A DNA stretch of 64,000 nucleotides from Cytobacillus solani (GTDB lineage Bacteria; Bacillota; Bacilli; Bacillales; Cytobacillaceae), in the NCBI RefSeq assembly GCF_001420595.1, contig NZ_LJIX01000006.1:3829058-3893057 (forward strand), written 5' to 3'. This document shows, piece after piece, positions 25,582-34,137 of the stretch. A program made the translations under genes and the position numbers. The stretch's first letter is position 1, and each line of letters begins with the position of its first letter. The notes under the pieces are model-generated. The model was not told the DNA's origin. It was given only the letters and a program-made list of their open reading frames with translations, and ran no database searches.

Positions 25582-27930
25582 TTAATTTATTGTACTAGTA
25601 CCTTGGACTGATTCAAGATCAGCTTCAGTAATTAGAACATCACGCGGCTTGCTTCCGCGTGCTTCAGAGATCATTCCTTGTTTTTCCATCATATCGATTA
25701 ACCGTGCTGCTCGATTATAGCCGATTTTAAACCTTCTTTGCAGACTTGAGGTCGAGGCTGAGCCTTGATCCACAACAAATTCACAGGCTTCATAAAAAAG
25801 CTCATCCTCTTCTTCAATCATTTGTGCCTTTTTCAATAATTCTTCCTGTTCAAATAAATATTCAGGCTCTCTTTCTTTTCTAACATGTGCAACGACATCG
25901 TCGATTTCATTATCAGACACATAAGTACCCTGCAGACGAACAGGTTTAGAGCTGCCATTTTCCAAAAATAACATATCTCCTCGGCCAAGCAATTTTTCAG
26001 CTCCGCTTATATCAATAATCGTCCGTGAATCAATTTGTGATGATACAGAAAAAGCAATTCTAGTTGGAACATTTGCTTTGATTAAGCCTGTAATTACATC
26101 AACGGATGGTCTTTGTGTAGCGATGATCAAATGAATGCCACATGCCCTTGCCTTTTGTGCAATTCGGCAAATGGCTTCCTCCACATCTGCTGGTGACATC
26201 ATCATTAAATCTGCAAGCTCATCAATAATAATAACCATGAATGGAAGCTTATCAGCATAGCGTTTGTGTTCCATTGCCAGTTCATTAAAGCGGTTGATAT
26301 CCCTTACACCTGCATGAGCAAATAACTCATAGCGCCGTTCCATTTCTTCGACAGCCCATTTTAAGGCAGCAGTTGCAGCTTTCACATCTGTAATAACCGG
26401 ACTAACTAAATGGGGGATGCGGTTATACGGTGCTAATTCAACCATTTTTGGATCTATGAGGATTAACTTTAATTCATCAGGCGTTGCCTTATATAAAAGG
26501 CTGACTAAAATGGAATTGATACAAACACTTTTTCCTGAGCCTGTTGCTCCTGCAATTAATCCATGAGGCATTTTACGTAAGTCTGTTACAATTGGATTGC
26601 CGGCAATATCTAAACCAAGTACTGCTGTTAAAGGCGAAGCACTATCACGAAATTCAGGACTATTAATAATTTCACTTATATATACAGGTCTGCTTTTCTT
26701 ATTTGGCACTTCAATTCCAATTGTATGCTTGCCAGGAATTGGGGCTTCAATCCTAATGTCCCTTGCAGCAAGGCTTAACTTAATATCATCTGAAAGATTT
26801 GTGATTTTGTTCACCTTTACACCAGGTTCAGGCTGGACTTCATACCTCGTTACGGATGGTCCTTGCGTAATATTAACTACTTTCGCATGAACATTAAAGT
26901 TTTTTAACGTAGAATTCAATAACTGCTCCTGTTCTTGTATCCATTCAAATGATTCCTCCTGATAGATAGGAGCAGTAAGCAGTGTTCTTGATGGAAATTC
27001 ATAATAGGAAATTTCTTCATTCTGACTGATCGGTTGATCCTGAATCATTGGTTTATCGACAGGCAGAACCGGAGCTTCCTTCGGTACAAAAGGCCGTTTA
27101 GCTTCTAAACCAGATTTGAAAGGAGTTAATTTTTCAGTAAGATTTTTTTTATCTTGGTTTAACATGATTACATTAAATGGAATATGCTTTCTTGCTGAAG
27201 AAACTGGTTCCGGTTCTTCGTCAATGCTCTCTTGACTTTCGAGGAATTGACTACTATCGTCTGTCACTTCCTCCGATTCTTCAGCAAATTCAACTTCTCT
27301 AGAAATAGGATAGATCTCTTCCATAGCTAGCTCAGGCTCTTCCAATAATGTTTCCACATGAACTTCCTCATGATTTGAAAAAGGATCTATTTTATTTTCA
27401 GCTGCATCCTGTGGATGAATAGATCGATCATTTGTTTCACATACATCTATTTCTTCTACTACATATGCTTCTTCCATTTTAGGAGCATCGCTTAATTCGT
27501 ACTCAATTGGTTCTAGGTTCTCATGTTCCGCAAGTCTAGTTTTCATTTTTGGGCGGTCAAATCCGTATATCGGAGAAGGAATTTCTGTTGGTCGAAATGG
27601 GCCTCTCTTTTTTACAGGTTCTTCCTTCTCTTTCGTCTTTTTAGACGGTGGATTAGGGGTAGGGAAGGATTGTTGTTCTGCTCGTTTTTTCAACGGCTCT
27701 CTTTTATTTGCCTGTCTAACTCTTGGCTCTCTATTCTTTGGCTCATCAGGAATTAACGGGAAGCGAAATTGACCTTTTGGATATTGATACACGATTTTTG
27801 CATCAATCTCTTTTGGCGTTTCATATTGTCTGTTTACATGCTCGTAATCCACGTATTCTTGACTTTCATCTTCTTTATATTCTTCTTCCTCATTCTTAAA
27901 CATTTGAAAAAACTTCTTAAACAAACTCAA
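25582..27930 (-). CDS. sftA: Septal DNA translocase SftA (FtsK/SpoIIIE family, soluble)
   Basis: Hexameric ATPase that moves DNA away from the closing septum. 782 residues, shorter than the 952 I recall for B. subtilis SftA. There is no transmembrane segment, which separates it from SpoIIIE. An acidic, low-complexity N-terminal half (about 1-290) precedes the translocase motor with Walker A AGATGSGKSVCINS (about 465), Walker B FMVIIIDELADLMMM and the ATQRPSVDVITG motif. The C-terminal winged-helix gamma domain (about 715-780, SASTSSLQRRFKIGYNRAARL) reads polar DNA motifs. The length difference is in the disordered N-terminus. Confidence 0.95.
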   Translation of the reverse strand: MSLFKKFFQMFKNEEEEYKEDESQEYVDYEHVNRQYETPKEIDAKIVYQYPKGQFRFPLIPDEPKNREPRVRQANKREPLKKRAEQQSFPTPNPPSKKTKEKEEPVKKRGPFRPTEIPSPIYGFDRPKMKTRLAEHENLEPIEYELSDAPKMEEAYVVEEIDVCETNDRSIHPQDAAENKIDPFSNHEEVHVETLLEEPELAMEEIYPISREVEFAEESEEVTDDSSQFLESQESIDEEPEPVSSARKHIPFNVIMLNQDKKNLTEKLTPFKSGLEAKRPFVPKEAPVLPVDKPMIQDQPISQNEEISYYEFPSRTLLTAPIYQEESFEWIQEQEQLLNSTLKNFNVHAKVVNITQGPSVTRYEVQPEPGVKVNKITNLSDDIKLSLAARDIRIEAPIPGKHTIGIEVPNKKSRPVYISEIINSPEFRDSASPLTAVLGLDIAGNPIVTDLRKMPHGLIAGATGSGKSVCINSILVSLLYKATPDELKLILIDPKMVELAPYNRIPHLVSPVITDVKAATAALKWAVEEMERRYELFAHAGVRDINRFNELAMEHKRYADKLPFMVIIIDELADLMMMSPADVEEAICRIAQKARACGIHLIIATQRPSVDVITGLIKANVPTRIAFSVSSQIDSRTIIDISGAEKLLGRGDMLFLENGSSKPVRLQGTYVSDNEIDDVVAHVRKEREPEYLFEQEELLKKAQMIEEEDELFYEACEFVVDQGSASTSSLQRRFKIGYNRAARLIDMMEKQGMISEARGSKPRDVLITEADLESVQGTSTIN

Positions 27931-28009
27931 TGTATACCAACTCTTTCTTTCATTCTATCTATCTTATTTTAGCAGTATTTCGCGAAATTTGGAGAAAAAA
28001 AAGAAATAA

Positions 28010-28037
28010 GACAAAAAGGACCACTTGGAGTGATCCT
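28010..28037 (-). terminator. ytpQ terminator
   Basis: AGGACCACT-TGG-AGTGATCCT hairpin followed on the minus strand by TTTTTGTC, 18 bases after the ytpQ stop. Confidence 0.75.
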
Positions 28038-28054
28038 CTTATAAGTATTTGTAT

Positions 28055-28855
28055 TTATTTTTTTCGATTTTTCCCGAGGATAAAAATTGGTTCGAATGAT
28101 CCATTTTCATAGACAAAGGATAATGCCGTAATCGGCACACGTCCGCTTGCAAAAAAGCTCATTGTTAACTCAGCAAGAATATCATACCCAGTCTCATTCT
28201 TAATATCAGCAATGATTAATACATCCTGATGAGGAACAGCTACTGCCATGGAACCTTCAATTTTCTGCTCCATCTTTTTAATAAATGGCTCGTTTAATAT
28301 TCTGCTCGCATCATAGCCGTCATTTTTATTTAGAAAGTAATACGTATTGCCTGCAACCTCATCACTTTTCATTTCAGTAGAAAGAGAGCGTACATTAAAT
28401 AATGCCGTTTCCTTGATTCTTTCGGGAACCCAGCCTTCTTTTTCTATGAGTTTCCTATCGATTAGCCGGTAAGTTGTGCCTAAATCAAGCGCATAATAGA
28501 TTCTAGTTTCCGCTGTATGTTCATCAAATAAGAAGGGTACCCCTTCTTCAGATTCAGATGGAAATGAGGTTGAACGGATAACTGGAAAGATGTTTTTCTC
28601 CTGCCCTGAAAGCTGAATATCTCCTTCCATCGCTTGAAGTCCTTCTTCTACATAATAAACCACTTCATCAATCGCCTTTTCCTTTTGTAATTCCCATTTG
28701 GCGATGATTCCTGGCAGAGATATCGTAATCCCTTTACCTGTTTGTTTATTTTCAATCCTCAGTTCATCTTTCTTCTTGTCGAAAGAAAAGGATCGATTGG
28801 AATTTGTTAATCGTTTTTCTAATTCCTTCTTCATTTTTATACTATCCATTTTCAT
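28055..28855 (-). CDS. ytpQ: YtpQ, DUF1444 (UPF0354) family protein
   Basis: 266 residues, soluble, with no known catalytic motif. Family features include the N-terminal Lys-rich segment followed by LPGIIAKW, the central [12 protein letters not shown] and C-terminal [15 protein letters not shown]. Biochemical role unknown. The ATG at 28855 has AAGGAGGG 6 bases upstream, itself within a small CTCCTT/AAGGAG inverted repeat. In B. subtilis ytpP-ytpQ-ytpR precede sftA; here no ytpR lies between ytpQ and sftA. Confidence 0.9.
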   Translation of the reverse strand: MKMDSIKMKKELEKRLTNSNRSFSFDKKKDELRIENKQTGKGITISLPGIIAKWELQKEKAIDEVVYYVEEGLQAMEGDIQLSGQEKNIFPVIRSTSFPSESEEGVPFLFDEHTAETRIYYALDLGTTYRLIDRKLIEKEGWVPERIKETALFNVRSLSTEMKSDEVAGNTYYFLNKNDGYDASRILNEPFIKKMEQKIEGSMAVAVPHQDVLIIADIKNETGYDILAELTMSFFASGRVPITALSFVYENGSFEPIFILGKNRKK

Positions 28856-28906
28856 ATAAGTCCCTCCTTAAAGGAGCTATTTCAACTTTATTGTATTTAA
28901 AGAAGA

Positions 28907-28922
28907 CTCGCCGATTGGCGAG
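28907..28922 (-). terminator. Terminator-like hairpin after ytpP
   Basis: CTCGCC-GATT-GGCGAG, a 6-bp GC-rich stem followed on the minus strand by TCTTCTTT. It lies 150 bases downstream of ytpP; the stretch between holds no gene. Confidence 0.55.
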
Positions 28923-29070
28923 CCCTGAAAAGGCAAAGACAGAGGCGTAGTTGCGCTTATACTTAATTCCTGAAATTTTCCGCTACGTCGAATAGACTTC
29001 CAGCTGAAAATTTATACATTTTTTTAACGTGTGACCCCCACATTTGAAAGGATAGGAGATTTAACGAATC

Positions 29071-29388
29071 TTATTTGCTTAGGCCATCAATAAAATTCTC
29101 AATTTCTTCTTGGGTTTTACGATCCTTGCTGACAAAGCGTCCAGTTTCCTGCCCATCTTTAAAGCCAATAAAGCTTGGGATTCCAAATACCTCAAGCTGA
29201 ATACACAAATCAATAAACTGATCCCGATCAACATAAATAAACGTGTATTCTTGATATTTTGCTTCAATTTCTGGCAAAATCGGTTCAATGATGCGGCAAT
29301 CCGGACACCAATCTGCGGAAAACATAAAGATATGTTTTCCATTGTCTTTTAATTGTTCAAACTGCTCCATTGATTCAAGCTTTTTCAT
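29071..29388 (-). CDS. ytpP: YtpP, thioredoxin-like protein
   Basis: 105-residue thioredoxin-fold protein with the active site FSADWCPDCRIIEP (CPDC in place of CGPC) near residue 27-30 and the cis-Pro in FGIPSFIGF. Cytosolic; likely a thiol-disulfide oxidoreductase or reductant of a specific partner. AAGGAAAT region upstream of the ATG acts as ribosome binding site. Same order as B. subtilis ytpP-ytpQ. Confidence 0.92.
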   Translation of the reverse strand: MKKLESMEQFEQLKDNGKHIFMFSADWCPDCRIIEPILPEIEAKYQEYTFIYVDRDQFIDLCIQLEVFGIPSFIGFKDGQETGRFVSKDRKTQEEIENFIDGLSK

Positions 29389-29489
29389 ATTTCCTTCCTC
29401 CTATTTGGACAGTTTTATCTTCAAATAACATCCATCCTATTTTCCTCATCTATTCTGATCATAACAAAATTCTAAATCAATGAAAATAA

Positions 29490-29523
29490 ATAAAGCGAAA
29501 GGAGTGTGACCCCTTCGCTTTAT
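29490..29523 (-). terminator. Terminator of the lipoprotein gene
   Basis: ATAAAGCGAA-GG ... CC-TTCGCTTTAT hairpin directly at the 3' end of the gene. It is followed on the minus strand by TTATTTTC. Confidence 0.8.
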
Positions 29524-29524
29524 T

Positions 29525-30031
29525 TTATTTCATCGTAACAGAATTTACAATTTCACTCATAATTGCGGCATCAGATGTTAATTGTTTTGTTTTTGATTGT
29601 GAAGTAATTTTTACACCGCCGACACCAATAGTCATTTCATTCATATTTTTATCCGTATTCTTAATTAGTAAAAACCCAAAATGCTGATCTTTTTCATAAA
29701 TTTCGTTTAAATCATATTTTTTTTGCTTCATTGTCGCTTCATATACCACTTTACTTTCTGGACCCTCATGCTGATTATAGAAAAGAATATAGGTTTTTGA
29801 GCCATTTTTTAAGATGATATTATTAGGCGATGTTTCTTTCACTTCTACACCAAAAGGCAGATAAAACGCAATATCTTCATTTTTGTTGTTAGTTTCTGTT
29901 GGTGTACCTTTGAATGCCTCATTTACAGCATCCTTAGCAGCTTTTTGCTCTTCTTTTAAAGAAGCAGAACAAGCACTTAGCAGTAAAACGACAGTAAATA
30001 AGAGCAAGGCAGCTTTTGATATGTTTCTCAT
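29525..30031 (-). CDS. Lipoprotein of unknown function
   Basis: 168 residues from an ATG at 30031 with GGAGG upstream; a longer frame from 30109 has no such site. Signal peptide with lipobox LLLSACS at about 15-21: the Cys would be lipidated and the protein tethered outside the membrane. The mature part begins with a charged helix (SLKEEQKAAKDAVNEAF) followed by a compact beta-rich domain (YLPFGVEVKE ... YILFYNQHEGPES). I do not recognise the family with confidence. Located between ytpP and the nucleotide phosphatase gene on the same strand, with its own terminator. Confidence 0.8.
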   Translation of the reverse strand: MRNISKAALLLFTVVLLLSACSASLKEEQKAAKDAVNEAFKGTPTETNNKNEDIAFYLPFGVEVKETSPNNIILKNGSKTYILFYNQHEGPESKVVYEATMKQKKYDLNEIYEKDQHFGFLLIKNTDKNMNEMTIGVGGVKITSQSKTKQLTSDAAIMSEIVNSVTMK

Positions 30032-30175
30032 ACTATTTTCCTCCTTGCTGGGAAATCCATCATCCTTTTCTATCATACATTTCTTCCTAATAGTCTGACA
30101 ACCCTTCATTTTGAATGATCAGGCTTATCGTAATTAATATACTAGAAAAAGGGTAAAAACAAATCACTTATTCCG

Positions 30176-30685
30176 TCATTTTTTCCGGTATTCATACTGC
30201 CCGATCAATAGCTTCATTACATGTGAGAACATGTCAGATCGGCTAATCTCCCCATCAGTAAAAACACCGATTGCTCCTTCTTTTTTCCTAATATCATTTT
30301 TATTTGTAAAAGCATCCATCACAGGACCAAGTTCCTTACCTGCTACTAGTTGTGCTGCAACAGCATCAGGCAGTGGAATTCTTGCTCCCCCAGCTATAAT
30401 TGGCGGTTCCCCTTTCACAGCTAGTGCGCCCCAGTTACATAAAAACAAGCCATATTCAGTGTCTTGCACGCCACCTTCAAGCCCAATACCGATTTCACCA
30501 TTTCCTGCCTCTAACGCTCCGTAAGCCCGATTAACCGCACCCTTAATTGTTTCTTCATCTGAAAAAGGTTGATCATTCACCCCAGATGGAATATCTAAAG
30601 TTATATACTCTGCTTCATACCTTTGAAATGCACCTTTAACTGCCTTTATCTTCGCAGGATTTTTTGATCCAATAATGATTTTCAT
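30176..30685 (-). CDS. Probable inosine/xanthosine triphosphatase (DUF84, YjjX-like)
   Basis: House-cleaning phosphatase expected to hydrolyse ITP/XTP and keep non-canonical purines out of nucleic acids. The 169-residue product starts MKIIIGSKNPAKIKAVKGAF, the substrate-binding start of the family, and contains GIGLEGGVQ and SRSDMFSHVM. GGAG ribosome binding site before the ATG at 30685; the frame extends further upstream into ytoP but without a signal. Follows ytoP, separated by a terminator. Confidence 0.88.
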   Translation of the reverse strand: MKIIIGSKNPAKIKAVKGAFQRYEAEYITLDIPSGVNDQPFSDEETIKGAVNRAYGALEAGNGEIGIGLEGGVQDTEYGLFLCNWGALAVKGEPPIIAGGARIPLPDAVAAQLVAGKELGPVMDAFTNKNDIRKKEGAIGVFTDGEISRSDMFSHVMKLLIGQYEYRKK

Positions 30686-30710
30686 GAAACTTAACTCCTT
30701 TTTACAGAAA

Positions 30711-30738
30711 TAAAAAAGAGGCAACCTCATGTTGCCTC
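30711..30738 (-). terminator. ytoP terminator
   Basis: GAGGCAAC-CTCAT-GTTGCCTC hairpin; on the minus strand followed by TTTTTTATTT. Confidence 0.85.
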
Positions 30739-30746
30739 CCAAAAGC

Positions 30747-31820
30747 TTAGCTGTTTTGTCGAATGGTTTCAACTGTTGTACGGTCACATGCCTTCACTAG
30801 CTTAACAATTAATTCTTTAGCAGCCGCATAATCATCAATATGAATGATTGAAGCATGTGTATGAATATAGCGGGAGCAAATCCCTATTACTGCACTAGGG
30901 ACTCCTTCATTAGAAACATGTACACGGCCCGCATCTGTACCACCTTGGGAAACGAAGTATTGGTAAGGAATCTTATTTGATTCTGCTGTATCTAAGACAA
31001 ATTCTCTCATTCCGCGATGAGTTACCATTGAACGGTCAAGAATTCTTAGAAGCGTTCCTTTTCCTAATTGACCAAACTCATTTTTATCTCCTGACATATC
31101 ATTCGCAGGGCTTGCATCCATTGCAAAGAAGAGATCAGGATTGATCATGTTAGCCGCCGTTTGCGCTCCTCTTAGTCCAACCTCTTCTTGAACCGTAGCT
31201 CCGGAATAAAGAATGTTCGGAAGTTGAATATCCTTCACTTCTTCTAGCAATTCAATTGCTAGTCCGCAGCCATAACGGTTATCCCAAGCTTTTGCAAGAA
31301 TTTTCTTCTCATTTGCCATCGGTGTAAACGGACAATTAGGGACAATTTGCTGTCCTGGCTTAATACCTATTTTTTTCGCATCCTCGCGATCATCCGCACC
31401 AATATCAATCAGCATATTACTAATTTCCATCGGCTTGCTGCGTTTTGCTTCATCTAAGAGGTGTGGTGGAATAGAACCAATTACGCCTATCACTGGTCCA
31501 TTATCTGTCATAATTTGTACCCTTTGTGCTAGCAGCACTTGGCTCCACCATCCGCCAAGTGTTTGAAAACGAATCATCCCGTTCTCTGTAATGGAAGTAA
31601 CCATAAAACCAACTTCATCCATATGGCCTGCCACCATAATTGTTGGTCCATTTTCGTCTCCTTTTTTCACACCAAAAATACCGCCTAGCTTATCCTGAAC
31701 TACTTCATCTGCATATTGGCTAAGCTGCTCACGCATAAAATTACGGACAAAATGCTCATTTCCCGGTGCACCAGGCAGTTCGGTTAATGTTTTGAAGAGC
31801 TGCAATGTTTTTTCGTTCAT
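30747..31820 (-). CDS. ytoP: M42-family metallo-aminopeptidase (YtoP)
   Basis: Glutamyl-aminopeptidase/endoglucanase-like dinuclear zinc peptidase, a large cytosolic shell-forming complex in this family. Ligand motifs in order: [22 protein letters not shown] (bridging Asp), [12 protein letters not shown] (catalytic Glu and ligand Glu), MDASPANDM (Asp) and RYIHTHAS (His). 357 residues, standard length. Degrades short peptides. Conserved between ytpP and ytzB as in B. subtilis. Confidence 0.94.
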   Translation of the reverse strand: MNEKTLQLFKTLTELPGAPGNEHFVRNFMREQLSQYADEVVQDKLGGIFGVKKGDENGPTIMVAGHMDEVGFMVTSITENGMIRFQTLGGWWSQVLLAQRVQIMTDNGPVIGVIGSIPPHLLDEAKRSKPMEISNMLIDIGADDREDAKKIGIKPGQQIVPNCPFTPMANEKKILAKAWDNRYGCGLAIELLEEVKDIQLPNILYSGATVQEEVGLRGAQTAANMINPDLFFAMDASPANDMSGDKNEFGQLGKGTLLRILDRSMVTHRGMREFVLDTAESNKIPYQYFVSQGGTDAGRVHVSNEGVPSAVIGICSRYIHTHASIIHIDDYAAAKELIVKLVKACDRTTVETIRQNS

Positions 31821-31983
31821 CTTTTTTCTCCTTGAATTAGAATAATATTATGTATTCTTTTATTTTACAGAACTTTCACAGCACTTGCCACTAATTCAAT
31901 TTTTAACATCCCGTAATTTTTGGTAAGATGGTTAAGAAGCTTAGAAAGATTGGCATGAATATTACTTTATGGAGGTGTGTCAT

Positions 31984-32298
31984 ATGAACTGGAAATCATT
32001 TTTATTAGGTGTTGGAGTCGGATTAGCGAGTGGATATGCAGCAAGGGAGCTGCTTGCACAAAAAACATCTGTCTCTCCTGAAAGAGCATTGTCCAATGCA
32101 AAGGACGCATTCAAGAAAAATGGACCGATCAGCGGTTCATGGATCCAAATGACGAAGGAACCCTATAAAAAAGGGCATTTAGCATACGAAATATATCGGG
32201 GAGGCATATCAAGAAAAATCGGTGAAACACAGGAGCAATTTGAATTTATTGCAGATGCTGGCACAGGAATCATTCTTGATGCTTACAAGCTCAGCTAA
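31984..32298 (+). CDS. ytzB: YtzB, small PepSY-domain protein
   Basis: 104 residues: a hydrophobic Gly/Ala-rich N-terminus (FLLGVGVGLASGYAARELL, possible anchor or signal) followed by a PepSY domain (about 38-104, SPERALSNAKDAFKKNG ... FEFIADAGTGIILDAY). Such domains are thought to restrain peptidases. The ATG at 31984 is used because GGAGGTG lies just upstream; the ATG at 31969 overlaps that site. Confidence 0.9.
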   Translation: MNWKSFLLGVGVGLASGYAARELLAQKTSVSPERALSNAKDAFKKNGPISGSWIQMTKEPYKKGHLAYEIYRGGISRKIGETQEQFEFIADAGTGIILDAYKLS

Positions 32299-32443
32299 AA
32301 GAAAATTAGCGCCAGTTACCATTAAATCCATACATTAACACAAAACAAGAATAGTATTAGAGGTCTATTTCGCTTTTTTACATTACATCAATTATTTTTT
32401 CCAAATGATTCAACTCTGATATTTTCTTCATTTACACTTTCTA

Positions 32444-32491
32444 AAATCACATCTCGCAGAAAAACCAGCCTTGCTCCACGAGATGTGATTT
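32444..32491. terminator. Long inverted repeat downstream of ytzB
   Basis: AAATCACATCTCG / CGAGATGTGATTT, a perfect 13-bp stem with a 22-base loop, in the convergent gap between ytzB and the aldehyde dehydrogenase gene. A weaker AAAGGAAA/TTTCCTTT pair lies just right of it (32502-32538). Probably termination structures; neither has an ideal T-run. Confidence 0.55.
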
Positions 32492-32569
32492 CTCCTAATT
32501 AAAGGAAAACAATTCAATATATTTTTATTTCCTTTAATTTATCTTTGTAAGATGAATTGGCATGTAAAG

Positions 32570-34000
32570 CTAGATCGAAAATCCTCCTAGTTTTGTTTCA
32601 AGATACTCTTCGATCCCTTCCTTACCACCTTCTCTTCCCAATCCACTTTCATTCATTCCCCCGAAAGGTGCTGAAGCAGCGGTAGGGTTAATGTCATTAA
32701 TACCAATTATACCAAAGTTTAATTCCTCAAATGCTCTCATCGCTTTCGAAATATCTTTCGTGTAAACATATGCAGCAAGACCGTAATGTGTATCATTAGC
32801 CATCTCTATTACTTCTTCACTATTGTCAAAAATACTAATAGGAGCAACTGGGCCAAATGTTTCTTCTCGAAAAATTCTCATATCTTTATGAACCCCCGAT
32901 AATATCGTTGGTGCATAAAAAACTCCTTTGTCTAACCCATTTTCTTTCAGTCTATATCCACCTAATTCTAACGTTGCGCCCCTTTCCACTGCATCCCTTA
33001 CTTGTCCATCAACTTTCTCAATCGCTGCTTCATTTACAAGAGGACCGATACTAATACCTTCCTCCAAACCATTCCCTGCCCTTAATTTTCTGACTCTATC
33101 AATAAGTGTATTTGTAAATTCTTCAGCAATTGAGCGATGTACAAATATCCTATTTGGGCTAATGCATGCCTGCCCCGCATTTAGAAACTTCACTAGTGCT
33201 ACTCCTTTTGCAGAATGGACAGGATCTGCATCCTCATAAACGATAAATGGCGCATGGCCCCCTAGTTCCATAGAAACTCTTTTTACATTCCTTGCTGCTT
33301 TTTCAGCAATAAACTTACCTACCTCAGTTGATCCAGTAAATGTTATCTTTTTAACTGCAGGATTAGTTAATAATTCATTACCTACCATTTCAGCATTTGT
33401 TGAGGAAATTAAATTTACTACCCCATTTGGAATCCCGGCATCGTCAAAAACTTTAAATACTTCCATCGCACACAAAGGTGTTTCTTCTGCAGGTTTTAAA
33501 ACAATTGTACAGCCCGCAGCAAGAGCCGGAGCAATTTTCCGAGTTATCATAGAGACAGGGTAATTCCATGGAGTGATTGCACCCACCACCCCTATTGCCT
33601 TTCGGATTGAAATAAATCTCTGATCCCTTCTTGATGAAGGAATCACTTCGCCATAAACACGTTTTGCCTCTTCTGCATACCATAAAAGAAAATCTGCAGC
33701 ATATTGAACTTCATTACGTGAAGATTTCAATGGCTTTCCTTGCTCTAATGTCATTAATTGAGCAAGTTCCTCTTTCCGCTTCATCATGATTTCATATGCT
33801 CTGTATAAATAACTAGAACGTTCATAAGCGGTAAGTCGCGACCAATTACGAAAACTTGATGCAGCCGCTTCAATCGCCTTTTTTGTATCGTTTCTATTTC
33901 CGTCTGCCACTTTATTAATTTCCTGGCCATCTGCCGGATTAAAAACAGGGAAACTATTTTTCGATTCTGATTCAGTCCATTTACCATCAATATAAAGCAA
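32570..34000 (-). CDS. NAD(P)-dependent aldehyde dehydrogenase (succinate-semialdehyde dehydrogenase-like)
   Basis: 476-residue ALDH superfamily enzyme that oxidises an aldehyde to an acid. Motifs: PWNYPVSM (cofactor), FTGSTEVGK, general base Glu in SMELGGHAP and nucleophile Cys in NAGQACISPNR. Closest in feel to GabD-type succinate-semialdehyde dehydrogenases; a CoA-acylating type is unlikely because the active-site context lacks the usual MMSDH features. Start is TTG at 34000 with AGGAGGT 7 bases upstream. It is last in the island but separated from the permease by a terminator and a palindrome, so it may be controlled separately. Confidence 0.88.
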   Translation of the reverse strand: MLYIDGKWTESESKNSFPVFNPADGQEINKVADGNRNDTKKAIEAAASSFRNWSRLTAYERSSYLYRAYEIMMKRKEELAQLMTLEQGKPLKSSRNEVQYAADFLLWYAEEAKRVYGEVIPSSRRDQRFISIRKAIGVVGAITPWNYPVSMITRKIAPALAAGCTIVLKPAEETPLCAMEVFKVFDDAGIPNGVVNLISSTNAEMVGNELLTNPAVKKITFTGSTEVGKFIAEKAARNVKRVSMELGGHAPFIVYEDADPVHSAKGVALVKFLNAGQACISPNRIFVHRSIAEEFTNTLIDRVRKLRAGNGLEEGISIGPLVNEAAIEKVDGQVRDAVERGATLELGGYRLKENGLDKGVFYAPTILSGVHKDMRIFREETFGPVAPISIFDNSEEVIEMANDTHYGLAAYVYTKDISKAMRAFEELNFGIIGINDINPTAASAPFGGMNESGLGREGGKEGIEEYLETKLGGFSI

Positions 34001-34033
34001 ATTAAAAACCTCCTTATAAGAGAAGCAGTAGTG

Positions 34034-34049
34034 TTAGACAATTGTCTAA
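34034..34049 (-). promoter_or_regulatory. Perfect palindromic operator candidate upstream of the aldehyde dehydrogenase
   Basis: TTAGACAATTGTCTAA is a perfect 16-bp palindrome 34 bases before the TTG start codon. On the minus strand a TATAAC -10-like hexamer lies just upstream (about 34056-34061), so the palindrome would cover the transcription start region, as a repressor site would. The regulator is not identifiable here. Confidence 0.55.
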
Positions 34050-34074
34050 TCTAAAAGTTATACTTTCAAGATAA

Positions 34075-34105
34075 TAAAAAAAGAGAGAGTAACCCCTCTT
34101 TTTAT
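34075..34105 (-). terminator. Terminator of the permease gene
   Basis: TAAAAAAAGAG ... CCTCTTTTTA pairing; minus strand ends with TTTTTTTATT. It splits the aldehyde dehydrogenase gene from the rest of the operon. Confidence 0.65.
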
Positions 34106-34137
34106 CATAACATTCTGAATTATTCGTCCGCAATTTA

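Noticed and set aside
28923-29070. Possible gene between ytpP and ytpQ
   Set aside because: No frame with a start and ribosome binding site; only a terminator-like hairpin and weak inverted repeats.
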